A DNA stretch of 64,000 nt, taken from Piscicola geometra. Taxonomy: Eukaryota; Annelida; Clitellata; Hirudinida; Piscicolidae. Both the position numbers and the translations under genes were made by a program. Positions 13,572 through 31,600 of this stretch are shown here, one piece after another (position 1 is the first letter of the stretch; each line of letters begins with the position of its first letter). The notes beneath the pieces are model-generated. The model searched no databases. It had not been told where the DNA came from and saw only the letters and a program-made list of their open reading frames with translations. The stretch covers positions 1,181,018-1,245,017 of the forward strand of contig OX030966.1 in the NCBI GenBank assembly GCA_943735955.1. Direction: 5' to 3'.

Positions 13572-13667
13572 ATTCATCTTCCATTCATCATTCTACCAAC
13601 CTATTCATTCATCTTCCATTCATCATTCTACCAACTTATTCATTCATCCATTTCTTCATCCACCAGC
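13572..13667. repeat. Short (ATTC)-rich tandem repeat
   Basis: Two copies of a unit of about 40 bp made of ATTCATCTTCCATTCATCAT and TCTACCAAC[CT]T, then TTCATCC-rich DNA grading into the satellite. Confidence 0.8.
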
Positions 13668-16600
13668 ATCACACTAAACCACACAACTACTTACACACAC
13701 TAAACCACACAACTACTTACACACACTAAATCACACAACTACTTACACACACTAAACCACACAACTACTTACACACACTAAATCACACAACTACTTACAC
13801 ACACACTAAACCACAGAACTACTTAAACACACACTAAACCACACAAATACTTACACACACTAAACCACACGACTACTTACACACACACTAAACCACACAA
13901 CTACTTACACACACACTAAACCACACAACTACTTACACACACTAAACCACACAACTACTTACACACACACTAAACCACACAACTACTTACACACACTAAA
14001 CCACACAACTACTTACACACACTAAACCACACAACTACTTACACACACTAAACCACACAACTACTTACACACACACTAAACTACACAACTACTTACACAC
14101 ACTAAACCACACAACTACTTACACACACTAAACCACACAACTACTTACACACACTAAATCACACAACTACTTACACACACACTAAACCACAGAACTACTT
14201 AAACACACACTAAACCACACAACTACTTACACACACTAAACCACACAACTACTTACACACACACTAAACCACACAACTACTTACACACACTAAACCACAC
14301 AACTACTTACACACACTAAACCACACAACTACTTACACAAACTAAATCACACAACTACTTACACACACACTAAACCACAGAACTACTTAAACACACACTA
14401 AACCACACAACTACTTACACACACTAAACCACACAACTTCTTACACACACACTAAACCACATAACTACTTACACAAACTAAACCACACAACTACTTACAC
14501 ACACACTAAACCACACAACTACTTAAACACACTATACCACACAACTACGTACACACACTAAACCACACAACTACTTACACACACACTAAACCACACAACT
14601 ACTTACACACACTAAACCACACAACTACTTACACACACTAAACCACACGACTACTTACACACACACTAAACCACACAACTACTTACACACACACTAAACC
14701 ACACAACTACTTACACACACACTAAACCACACAACTACTTACACACACTAAACCACAGAACTACTAACACACACTAAACCACACAACTACTTACACACAC
14801 ACTAAACCACACAACTACTTACACACACTAAACCACACAACTACTTACACACACACTAAACCACATAACTACTTACACAAACTAAACCACACAACTACTT
14901 AAACACACTATACCACACAACTCTTTACACACACTAAACCAAACAACTACTTACACCCACACTGAACCACACAACTACTTACACACACACTAAACCACAC
15001 AACTACTTACACACACTAAATCACACAACTACTTACACTCACTAAACCACACAACTACTTACACACACACTAAACCACACAACTACTTACACACACTAAA
15101 TCACACAACTACTTACACACACTAAATCACACAACTACTTACACACACTAAACCACACAACTACTTACACACACTAAACCACACAACTACTTACACACAC
15201 TAAATCACACAACTACTTACACACACTAAATCACACAACTACTTACACACACTAAATCACACAACTACTTACACACACTAAACCGCACAACTACTTACAC
15301 ACACTAAACCACACAACTACTTAAACACACTAAACCACACAACTACTTACACACACTAAACCAAACAACTACTTACACACACACTAAACCACATAACTAC
15401 TTACACACACTAAACCACACAACTACTTACACACACACGAAACCACACAACTACTTACACACACTAAATCACACAACTACTTACACACACACTAAACCAC
15501 ACAACTACTTAAACACACTAAACCACACAACTACTTACACACACTAAACCACACAACTACTTACACAAACTAAACCACACAAATACTTACACACACTAAA
15601 CCACACAACTACTTACACACACACTAAACCACACAACTATCTACACACACACTAAACCACACAACTACTTACACACACTAAACCACACAACTACTTACAC
15701 ACACTAAACCACACAACTACTCACACACGCTAAACCACACAACTACTTACACACACACTAAACCACACAACTACTTACACACACTAAATCACACAACTAC
15801 TTACACACACTAAATCACACAACTACTTACACACACTAAACCACACAACTACTTACACACACTAAAACACACAACTACTTACACACACTAAACCACACAA
15901 CTAGTCACACACGCTAAACCACACAACTACTTACACACACACTAAACCACACAACTACTTACACACACTAAATCACACAACTACTTACACACACTAAATC
16001 ACACAACTACTTACACACACTAAATCACACAACTACTTACACACACTAAACCACACAACTACTTACACACACACTAAACCACACAACTACTTACACACAC
16101 TAAATCACACAACTACTTACACACACTAAATCACACAACTACTTACACACACTAAACCACACAACTACTTACACACACTAAACCACACAACTACTTACAC
16201 ACACTAAATCACACAACTACTTACACACACTAAATCACACAACTACTTACACACACTAAATCACACAACTACTTACACACACTAAACCACACAACTACTT
16301 ACACACACTAAACCACACAACTACTTAAACACACTAAACCACACAACTACTTACACACACTAAACCATACAACTACTTACACACACACTAAACCACATAA
16401 CTACTTACACACACTAAACCACACAACTACTTACACACACACTAAACCACACAACTACTTACACACACTAAATCACACAACTACCTACACACACACTAAA
16501 CCACACAACTACTTAAACACACTAAACCACACAACTACTTACACATACTAAACCACACAACTACTTACACAAACTAAACCACACAAATACTTACACACAC

Positions 16601-19600
16601 TAAACCACACAACTACTTACACACACACTAAACCACACAACTACCTACACACACACTAAACCACACAACTACTTACACACACTAAACCACACAACTACTT
16701 ACACACACTAAACCACACAACTACTCACACACGCTTAACCACACAACTACTTACACACACTAAACCACACAACTACTTAAACACACTAAACCACACAACT
16801 ACTTAAACACACTAAACCAAACAACTACTTACACACACACTAAACCACATAACTACTTACACACACTAAACCACACAACTACTTACACACACACTAAACC
16901 ACACAACTACTTACACACACTAAATCACACAACTACTTACACACACACTAAACCACACAACTACTTAAACACACTAAACCACACAACTACTTACACACAC
17001 TAAACCACACAACTACTTACACAAACTAAACCACACAAATACTTACACACACTAAACCACACAACTACTTACACACACACTAAACCACACAACTACCTAC
17101 ACACACACTAAACCACACAACTACTTACACACACTAAACCACACAACTACTTACACACACTAAACCACACAACTACTCACACACGCTAAACCACACAACT
17201 ACTTACACACACACTAAACCACACAACTACTTACACACACTAAATCACACAACTACTTACACACACTAAATAACACAACTACTTACACACACTAAACCAC
17301 ACAACTACTTACACACACTAAACCACACAACTACTTACACACACTAAACCACACAACTAGTCACACACGCTAAACCACACAACTACTTACACACACACTA
17401 AACCACACAACTACTTACACACACTAAATCACACAACTACTTACACACACTAAATCACACAACTACTTACACACACTAAATCACACAACTACTTACACAC
17501 ACTAAACCACACAACTACTTACACACACACTAAACCACACAACTACTTACACACACTAAATCACACAACTACTTACACACACTAAATCACACAACTACTT
17601 ACACACACTAAACCACACAACTACTTACACACACTAAACCACACAACTACTTACACACACTAAATCACACAACTACTTACACACACTAAATCACACAACT
17701 ACTTACACACACTAAATCACACAACTACTTACACACACTAAACCACACAACTACTTACACACACTAAACCACACAACTACTTAAACACACTAAACCACAC
17801 AACTACTTACACACACTAAACCAAACAACTACTTACACACACACTAAACCACATAACTACTTACACACACTAAACCACACAACTACTTACACACACACTA
17901 AACCACACAACTACTTACACACACTAAATCACACAACTACCTACACACACACTAAACCACACAACTACTTAAACACACTAAACCACACAACTACTTACAC
18001 ATACTAAACCACACAACTACTTACACAAACTAAACCACACAAATACTTACACACACTAAACCACACAACTACTTACACACACACTAAACCACACAACTAC
18101 CTACACACACACTAAACCACACAACTACTTACACACACTAAACCACACAACTACTTACACACACTAAACCACACAACTACTCACACACGCTAAACCACAC
18201 AACTACTTACACACACACTAAACCACATAACTACTTACATACACTAAACCACACAACTACTTACACACACTAAACCACACAAAATACTTACACACACTAA
18301 ACCACACAACTACTTACACACACACTAAACCACACAACTACTTACACACACACTAAACCACACAACTACTTACACACACTAAACCACACAACTACTTACA
18401 CACACACTAAACCACACAACTACTTACACCCACACTGAACCACAAAACTACTTACACACACACTAAACCACACAACTACTTACACACACAGTAAACCACA
18501 CAACTACTTACACACACTAAACCACACAACTACTTACACACACTAAACCACACAACTACTTACACACACTAAATCACACAACTACTTACACACAAACTAA
18601 ACAACAGAACTACTTAAACACACACTAAACCACACAACTACTTACACACACACTAAACCACACAACTACTTACACACACTAAAACACACAACTACTTACA
18701 CACACTAAACCACACAACTAGTCACACACGCTAAACCACACAACTACTTACACACACACTAAACCACACAACTACTTACACACACTAAATCACACAACTA
18801 CTTACACACACTAAATCACACAACTACTTACACACACTAAATCACACAACTACTTACACACACTAAACCACACAACTACTTACACACACACTAAACCACA
18901 CAACTACTTACACACACTAAATCACACAACTACTTACACACACTAAATCACACAACTACTTACACACACTAAACCACACAACTACTTACACACACTAAAC
19001 CACACAACTACTTACACACACTAAATCACACAACTACTTACACACACTAAATCACACAACTACTTACACACACTAAATCACACAACTACTTACACACACT
19101 AAACCACACAACTACTTACACACACTAAACCACACAACTACTTAAACACACTAAACCACACAACTACTTACACACACTAAACCAAACAACTACTTACACA
19201 CACACTAAACCACATAACTACTTACACACACTAAACCACACAACTACTTACACACACACTAAACCACACAACTACTTACACACACTAAATCACACAACTA
19301 CCTACACACACACTAAACCACACAACTACTTAAACACACTAAACCACACAACTACTTACACATACTAAACCACACAACTACTTACACAAACTAAACCACA
19401 CAAATACTTACACACACTAAACCACACAACTACTTACACACACACTAAACCACACAACTACCTACACACACACTAAACCACACAACTACTTACATACACT
19501 AAACCACACAACTACTTACACACACTAAACCACACAACTACTCACACACGCTAAACCACACAACTACTTACACACACTAAACCACACAACTACTTAAACA

Positions 19601-22600
19601 CACTAAACCACACAACTACTTAAACACACTAAACCAAACAACTACTTACACACACACTAAACCACATAACTACTTACACACACTAAACCACACAACTACT
19701 TACACACACACTAAACCACACAACTACTTACACACACTAAATCACACAACTACTTACACACACACTAAACCACACAACTACTTAAACACACTAAACCACA
19801 CAACTACTTACACACACTAAACCACACAACTACTTACACAAACTAAACCACACAAATACTTACACACACTAAACCACACAACTACTTACACACACACTAA
19901 ACCACACAACTACCTACACACACACTAAACCACACAACTACTTACACACACTAAACCACACAACTACTTACACACACTAAACCACACAACTACTCACACA
20001 CGCTAAACCACACAACTACTTACACACACACTAAACCACACAACTACTTACACACACTAAATCACACAACTACTTACACACACTAAATAACACAACTACT
20101 TACACACACTAAACCACACAACTACTTACACACACTAAACCACACAACTACTTACACACACTAAACCACACAAGTAGTCACACACGCTAAACCACACAAC
20201 TACTTACACACACACTAAACCACACAACTACTTACACACACTAAATCACACAACTACTTACACACACTAAATCACACAACTACTTACACACACTAAATCA
20301 CACAACTACTTACACACACTAAACCACACAACTACTTACACACACACTAAACCACACAACTACTTACACACACTAAATCACACAACTACTTACACACACT
20401 AAATCACACAACTACTTACACACACTAAACCACACAACTACTTACACACACTAAACCACACAACTACTTACACACACTAAATCACACAACTACTTACACA
20501 CACTAAATCACACAACTACTTACACACACTAAATCACACAACTACTTACACACACTAAACCACACAACTACTTACACACACTAAACCACACAACTACTTA
20601 AACACACTAAACCACACAACTACTTACACACACTAAACCAAACAACTACTTACACACACACTAAACCACATAACTACTTACACACACTAAACCACACAAC
20701 TACTTACACACACACTAAACCACACAACTACTTACACACACTAAATCACACAACTACCTACACACACACTAAACCACACAACTACTTAAACACACTAAAC
20801 CACACAACTACTTACACATACTAAACCACACAACTACTTACACAAACTAAACCACACAAATACTTACACACACTAAACCACACAACTACTTACACACACA
20901 CTAAACCACACAACTACCTACACACACACTAAACCACACAACTACTTACACACACTAAACCACACAACTACTCACACACGCTAAACCACACAACTACTTA
21001 CACACACACTAAACCACATAACTACTTACATACACTAAACCACACAACTACTTACACACACTAAACCACACAAATACTTACACACACTAAACCACACAAC
21101 TACTTACACACACACTAAACCACACAACTACTTACACACACACTAAACCACACAACTACTTACACACACTAAACCACACAACTACTTACACACACACTAA
21201 ACCACACAACTACTTACACCCACACTGAACCACAAAACTACTTACACACACACTAAACCACACAACTACTTACACACACAGTAAACCACACAACTACTTA
21301 CACACACTAAACCACACAACTACTTACACACACTAAACCACACAACTACTTACACACACTAAATCACACAACTACTTACACACAAACTAAACAACAGAAC
21401 TACTTAAACACACACTAAACCACACAACTACTTACACACACACTAAACCACACAACTACTTACACACACACTAAACCACACAACTACTTACACACACTAA
21501 ACCACACAACTACTTACACACACTAAACCACACAACTACTTACACACACACTAAACCACACAACTACTTACACACACTAAACCACACAACTACTTACACA
21601 ACACTAAACCACACAACTACTTAAAACACACTAAACCACACAACTACTTACACACACTAAACCACACAACTACTTACACACACACTAAACCACACAACTA
21701 CTTAACCACACTAAATCACACAACTACTTACACACACACTAAACCACACAACTACTTACACACACTAAACCACACAACTACTTACACACACTAAACCACA
21801 CAACTACTTACACACACTAAATCACACAACTACTTACACACACTAAACCACACAACTACTTACACACACTAAATCACACGACTACTTACACACACACTAA
21901 ACCACACAACTACTTACACACACTAAACCACACAACTACTTACACACACACTAAACCACACAACTACTTACACACACTTAACCACACAACTACTTACACA
22001 CACTAAACCACACAACTACTTACACACACTAAACCACACAACTACTTACACACACACTAAACCACACAACTACTTACACACACTAAACCACACAACTACT
22101 TACACACACACTAAACCACACAACTACTTACACACACTAAACCACACAACTACTTACACACACTAAACCACACAACTACTTACACACACTAAATCACACA
22201 ACTACTTACACACACACTAAACCACAGAACTACTTAAACACACACTAAACCACACAACTACTTACACACACTAAACCACACAACTACTTACACACACACT
22301 AAACCACATAACTACTTACACAAACTAAACCACACAACTACTTACACACACACTAAACCACACAACTACTTAAACACACTATACCACACAACTACTTACA
22401 CACACTAAACCAAACAACTACTTACACCCACACTGAACCACACAACTACTTACACACACATTAAACCACACAACTAATTACACACACTAAATCACACAAC
22501 TACTTACACACACTAAATCACACAACTACTTACACACACTAAACCACACAACTACTTACACACACACTAAACCACACAACTACTTACACACACTAAATCA

Positions 22601-25600
22601 CACAACTACTTACACACACTAAACCACACAACTACTTAAACACACTATACCACACAACTACTTACACACACTAAACCACACAACTACTTACACACACACT
22701 AAACCACACAACTACTTACACACACTAAACCACACAACTACTTACACACACTAAACCACACAACTACTTACACACACACTAAACCACACAACTACTTACA
22801 CACACTAAACCACACAACTACTTACACACACTAAACCACACAACTACTTACACAAACTAAATCACACAACTACTTACACACACACTAAACCACAGAACTA
22901 CTTAAACACACACTAAACCACACAACTACTTACACACACTAAACCACACAACTTCTTACACACACACTAAACCACACAACTACTTACACACACTAAACCA
23001 CACAACTACTTACACAACACTAAACCACACAACTACTTAAAACACACTAAACCACACAACTACTTACACACACTAAACCACACAACTACTTACACACACA
23101 CTAAACCACACAACTACTTAACCACACTAAATCACACAACTACTTACACACACACTAAACCACACAACTACTTACACACACTAAACCACACAACTACTTA
23201 CACACACTAAACCACACAACTACTTACACACACTAAATCACACAACTACTTACACACACTAAACCACACAACTACTTACACACACTAAATCACACGACTA
23301 CTTACACACACACTAAACCACACAACTACTTACACACACTAAACCACACAACTACTTACACACACACTAAACCACACAACTACTTACACACACTTAACCA
23401 CACAACTACTTACACACACTAAACCACACAACTACTTACACACACTAAACCACACAACTACTTACACACACACTAAACCACACAACTACTTACACACACT
23501 AAACCACACAACTACTTACACACACACTAAACCACACAACTACTTACACACACTAAACCACACAACTACTTACACACACTAAACCACACAACTACTTACA
23601 CACACTAAATCACACAACTACTTACACACACACTAAACCACAGAACTACTTAAACACACACTAAACCACACAACTACTTACACACACTAAACCACACAAC
23701 TACTTACACACACACTAAACCACATAACTACTTACACAAACTAAACCACACAACTACTTACACACACACTAAACCACACAACTACTTAAACACACTATAC
23801 CACACAACTACTTACACACACTAAACCAAACAACTACTTACACCCACACTGAACCACACAACTACTTACACACACATTAAACCACACAACTAATTACACA
23901 CACTAAATCACACAACTACTTACACACACTAAATCACACAACTACTTACACACACTAAACCACACAACTACTTACACACACACTAAACCACACAACTACT
24001 TACACACACTAAATCACACAACTACTTACACACACTAAACCACACAACTACTTAAACACACTATACCACACAACTACTTACACACACTAAACCACACAAC
24101 TACTTACACACACACTAAACCACACAACTACTTACACACACTAAACCACACAACTACTTACACACACTAAACCACACAACTACTTACACACACACTAAAC
24201 CACACAACTACTTACACACACTAAACCACACAACTACTTACACACACTAAACCACACAACTACTTACACAAACTAAATCACACAACTACTTACACACACA
24301 CTAAACCACAGAACTACTTAAACACACACTAAACCACACAACTACTTACACACACTAAACCACACAACTTCTTACACACACACTAAACCACATAACTACT
24401 TACACAAACTAAACCACACAACTACTTACACACACACTAAACCACACAACTACTTAAACACACTATACCACACAACTACTTACACACACTAAACCACACA
24501 ACTACTTACACACACACTAAACCACACAACTACTTACACACACTAAACCACACATTTACTTACACACACTAAACCACACGACTACTTACACACACACTAA
24601 ACCACACAACTACTTACACACACACTAAACCACACAACTACTTACACACACACTAAACCACACAACTACTTACACACACTAAACCACAGAACTACTAACA
24701 CACACTAAACCACACAACTACTTACACACACACTAAACCACACAACTACTTACACACACTAAACCACACAACTCCTTACACACACACTAAACCACATAAC
24801 TACTTACACAAACTAAACCACACAACTACTTAAACACACTATACCACACAACTCTTTACACACACTAAACCAAACAACTACTTACACCCACACTGAACCA
24901 CACAACTACTTACACACACACTAAACCACACAACTACTTACACACACTAAATCACACAACTACTTACACACACTAAATCACACAACTACTTACACACACT
25001 AAACCACACAACTACTTACACACACACTAAACCACACAACTACTTACACACACTAAATCACACAACTACTTACACACACTAAATACACAACTACTTACAC
25101 ACACTAAACCACACAACTACTTACACACACTAAACCACACAACTACTTACACACACTAAATCACACAACTACTTACACACACTAAATCACACAACTACTT
25201 ACACACACTAAATCACACAACTACTTACACACACTAAACCACACAACTACTTACACACACTAAACCACACAACTACTTAAACACACTAAACCACACAACT
25301 ACTTACACACACTAAACCAAACAACTACTTACACACACACTAAACCACATAACTACTTACACACACTAAACCACACAACTACTTACACACACACTAAACC
25401 ACACAACTACTTACACACACTAAATCACACAACTACTTACACACACACTAAACCACACAACTACTTAAACACACTAAACCACACAACTACTTACACACAC
25501 TAAACCACACAACTACTTACACACACACTAAACCACACAACTACTTACACACACTAAACCACACAACTACTTACACACACTAAACCACACAACTACTTAC

Positions 25601-28600
25601 ACACACACTAAACCACACAACTACTTACACACACTAAACCACACAACTACTTACACACACTAAACCACACAACTACTTACACAAACTAAATCACACAACT
25701 ACTTACACACACACTAAACCACAGAACTACTTAAACACACACTAAACCACACAACTACTTACACACACTAAACCACACAACTTCTTACACACACACTAAA
25801 CCACACAACTACTTACACACACTAAACCACACAACTACTTACACAACACTAAACCACACAACTACTTAAAACACACTAAACCACACAACTACTTACACAC
25901 ACTAAACCACACAACTACTTACACACACACTAAACCACACAACTACTTAACCACACTAAATCACACAACTACTTACACACACACTAAACCACACAACTAC
26001 TTACACACACTAAACCACACAACTACTTACACACACTAAACCACACAACTACTTACACACACTAAATCACACAACTACTTACACACACTAAACCACACAA
26101 CTACTTACACACACTAAATCACACGACTACTTACACACACACTAAACCACACAACTACTTACACACACTAAACCACACAACTACTTACACACACACTAAA
26201 CCACACAACTACTTACACACACTTAACCACACAACTACTTACACACACTAAACCACACAACTACTTACACACACTAAACCACACAACTACTTACACACAC
26301 ACTAAACCACACAACTACTTACACACACTAAACCACACAACTACTTACACACACACTAAACCACACAACTACTTACACACACTAAACCACACAACTACTT
26401 ACACACACTAAACCACACAACTACTTACACACACTAAATCACACAACTACTTACACACACACTAAACCACAGAACTACTTAAACACACACTAAACCACAC
26501 AACTACTTACACACACTAAACCACACAACTACTTACACACACACTAAACCACATAACTACTTACACAAACTAAACCACACAACTACTTACACACACACTA
26601 AACCACACAACTACTTAAACACACTATACCACACAACTACTTACACACACTAAACCAAACAACTACTTACACCCACACTGAACCACACAACTACTTACAC
26701 ACACATTAAACCACACAACTAATTACACACACTAAATCACACAACTACTTACACACACTAAATCACACAACTACTTACACACACTAAACCACACAACTAC
26801 TTACACACACACTAAACCACACAACTACTTACACACACTAAATCACACAACTACTTACACACACTAAACCACACAACTACTTAAACACACTATACCACAC
26901 AACTACTTACACACACTAAACCACACAACTACTTACACACACACTAAACCACACAACTACTTACACACACTAAACCACACAACTACTTACACACACTAAA
27001 CCACACAACTACTTACACACACACTAAACCACACAACTACTTACACACACTAAACCACACAACTACTTACACACACTAAACCACACAACTACTTACACAA
27101 ACTAAATCACACAACTACTTACACACACACTAAACCACAGAACTACTTAAACACACACTAAACCACACAACTACTTACACACACTAAACCACACAACTTC
27201 TTACACACACACTAAACCACATAACTACTTACACAAACTAAACCACACAACTACTTACACACACACTAAACCACACAACTACTTAAACACACTATACCAC
27301 ACAACTACTTACACACACTAAACCACACAACTACTTACACACACACTAAACCACACAACTACTTACACACACTAAACCACACAACTACTTACACACACTA
27401 AACCACACGACTACTTACACACACACTAAACCACACAACTACTTACACACACACTAAACCACACAACTACTTACACACACACTAAACCACACAACTACTT
27501 ACACACACTAAACCACAGAACTACTAACACACACTAAACCACACAACTACTTACACACACACTAAACCACACAACTACTTACACACACTAAACCACACAA
27601 CTCCTTACACACACACTAAACCACATAACTACTTACACAAACTAAACCACACAACTACTTAAACACACTATACCACACAACTCTTTACACACACTAAACC
27701 AAACAACTACTTACACCCACACTGAACCACACAACTACTTACACACACACTAAACCACACAACTACTTACACACACTAAATCACACAACTACTTACACAC
27801 ACTAAATCACACAACTACTTACACACACTAAACCACACAACTACTTACACACACACTAAACCACACAACTACTTACACACACTAAATCACACAACTACTT
27901 ACACACACTAAATACACAACTACTTACACACACTAAACCACACAACTACTTACACACACTAAACCACACAACTACTTACACACACTAAATCACACAACTA
28001 CTTACACACACTAAATCACACAACTACTTACACACACTAAATCACACAACTACTTACACACACTAAACCACACAACTACTTACACACACTAAACCACACA
28101 ACTACTTAAACACACTAAACCACACAACTACTTACACACACTAAACCAAACAACTACTTACACACACACTAAACCACATAACTACTTACACACACTAAAC
28201 CACACAACTACTTACACACACACTAAACCACACAACTACTTACACACACTAAATCACACAACTACTTACACACACACTAAACCACACAACTACTTAAACA
28301 CACTAAACCACACAACTACTTACACACACTAAACCACACAACTACTTACACACACACTAAACCACACAACTACTTACACACACTAAACCACACAACTACT
28401 TACACACACTAAACCACACAACTACTTACACACACACTAAACCACACAACTACTTACACACACTAAACCACACAACTACTTACACACACTAAACCACACA
28501 ACTACTTACACAAACTAAATCACACAACTACTTACACACACACTAAACCACAGAACTACTTAAACACACACTAAACCACACAACTACTTACACACACTAA

Positions 28601-31600
28601 ACCACACAACTTCTTACACACACACTAAACCACACAACTACTTACACACACTAAACCACACAACTACTTACACAACACTAAACCACACAACTACTTAAAA
28701 CACACTAAACCACACAACTACTTACACACACTAAACCACACAACTACTTACACACACACTAAACCACACAACTACTTAACCACACTAAATCACACAACTA
28801 CTTACACACACACTAAACCACACAACTACTTACACACACTAAACCACACAACTACTTACACACACTAAATCACACAACTACTTACACACACTAAACCACA
28901 CAACTACTTACACACACTAAATCACACGACTACTTACACACACACTAAACCACACAACTACTTACACACACTAAACCACACAACTACTTACACACACACT
29001 AAACCACACAACTACTTACACACACTTAACCACACAACTACTTACACACACTAAACCACACAACTACTTACACACACTAAACCACACAACTACTTACACA
29101 CACACTAAACCACACAACTACTTACACACACTAAACCACACAACTACTTACACACACACTAAACCACACAACTACTTACACACACTAAACCACACAACTA
29201 CTTACACACACTAAACCACACAACTACTTACACACACTAAATCACACAACTACTTACACACACACTAAACCACAGAACTACTTAAACACACACTAAACCA
29301 CACAACTACTTACACACACTAAACCACACAACTACTTACACACACACTAAACCACATAACTACTTACACAAACTAAACCACACAACTACTTACACACACA
29401 CTAAACCACACAACTACTTAAACACACTATACCACACAACTACTTACACACACTAAACCAAACAACTACTTACACCCACACTGAACCACACAACTACTTA
29501 CACACACATTAAACCACACAACTAATTACACACACTAAATCACACAACTACTTACACACACTAAATCACACAACTACTTACACACACTAAACCACACAAC
29601 TACTTACACACACACTAAACCACACAACTACTTACACACACTAAATCACACAACTACTTACACACACTAAACCACACAACTACTTAAACACACTATACCA
29701 CACAACTACTTACACACACTAAACCACACAACTACTTACACACACACTAAACCACACAACTACTTACACACACTAAACCACACAACTACTTACACACACT
29801 AAACCACACAACTACTTACACACACACTAAACCACACAACTACTTACACACACTAAACCACACAACTACTTACACACACTAAACCACACAACTACTTACA
29901 CAAACTAAATCACACAACTACTTACACACACACTAAACCACAGAACTACTTAAACACACACTAAACCACACAACTACTTACACACACTAAACCACACAAC
30001 TTCTTACACACACACTAAACCACATAACTACTTACACAAACTAAACCACACAACTACTTACACACACACTAAACCACACAACTACTTAAACACACTATAC
30101 CACACAACTACTTACACACACTAAACCACACAACTACTTACACACACACTAAACCACACAACTACTTACACACACTAAACCACACAACTACTTACACACA
30201 CTAAACCACACGACTACTTACACACACACTAAACCACACAACTACTTACACACACACTAAACCACACAACTACTTACACACACACTAAACCACACAACTA
30301 CTTACACACACTAAACCACAGAACTACTAACACACACTAAACCACACAACTACTTACACACACACTAAACCACACAACTACTTACACACACTAAACCACA
30401 CAACTACTTACACACACACTAAACCACATAACTACTTACACAAACTAAACCACACAACTACTTAAACACACTATACCACACAACTCTTTACACACACTAA
30501 ACCAAACAACTACTTACACCCACACTGAACCACACAACTACTTACACACACACTAAACCACACAACTACTTACACACACTAAATCACACAACTACTTACA
30601 CACACTAAATCACACAACTACTTACACACACTAAACCACACAACTACTTACACACACACTAAACCACACAACTACTTACACACACTAAATCACACAACTA
30701 CTTACACACACTAAATCACACAACTACTTACACACACTAAACCACACAACTACTTACACACACTAAACCACACAACTACTTACACACACTAAATCACACA
30801 ACTACTTACACACACTAAATCACACAACTACTTACACACACTAAATCACACAACTACTTACACACACTAAACCACACAACTACTTACACACACTAAACCA
30901 CACAACTACTTAAACACACTAAACCACACAACTACTTACACACACTAAACCAAACAACTACTTACACACACACTAAACCACATAACTACTTACACACACT
31001 AAACCACACAACTACTTACACACACACTAAACCACACAACTACTTACACACACTAAATCACACAACTACTTACACACACACTAAACCACACAACTACTTA
31101 AACACACTAAACCACACAACTACTTACACACACTAAACCACACAACTACTTACACACACACTAAACCACACAACTACTTACACACACTAAACCACACAAC
31201 TACTTACACACACTAAACCACACAACTACTTACACACACACTAAACCACACAACTACTTACACACACTAAACCACACAACTACTTACACACACTAAACCA
31301 CACAACTACTTACACAAACTAAATCACACAACTACTTACACACACACTAAACCACAGAACTACTTAAACACACACTAAACCACACAACTACTTACACACA
31401 CTAAACCACACAACTTCTTACACACACACTAAACCACACAACTACTTACACACACTAAACCACACAACTACTTACACAACACTAAACCACACAACTACTT
31501 AAAACACACTAAACCACACAACTACTTACACACACTAAACCACACAACTACTTACACACACACTAAACCACACAACTACTTAACCACACTAAATCACACA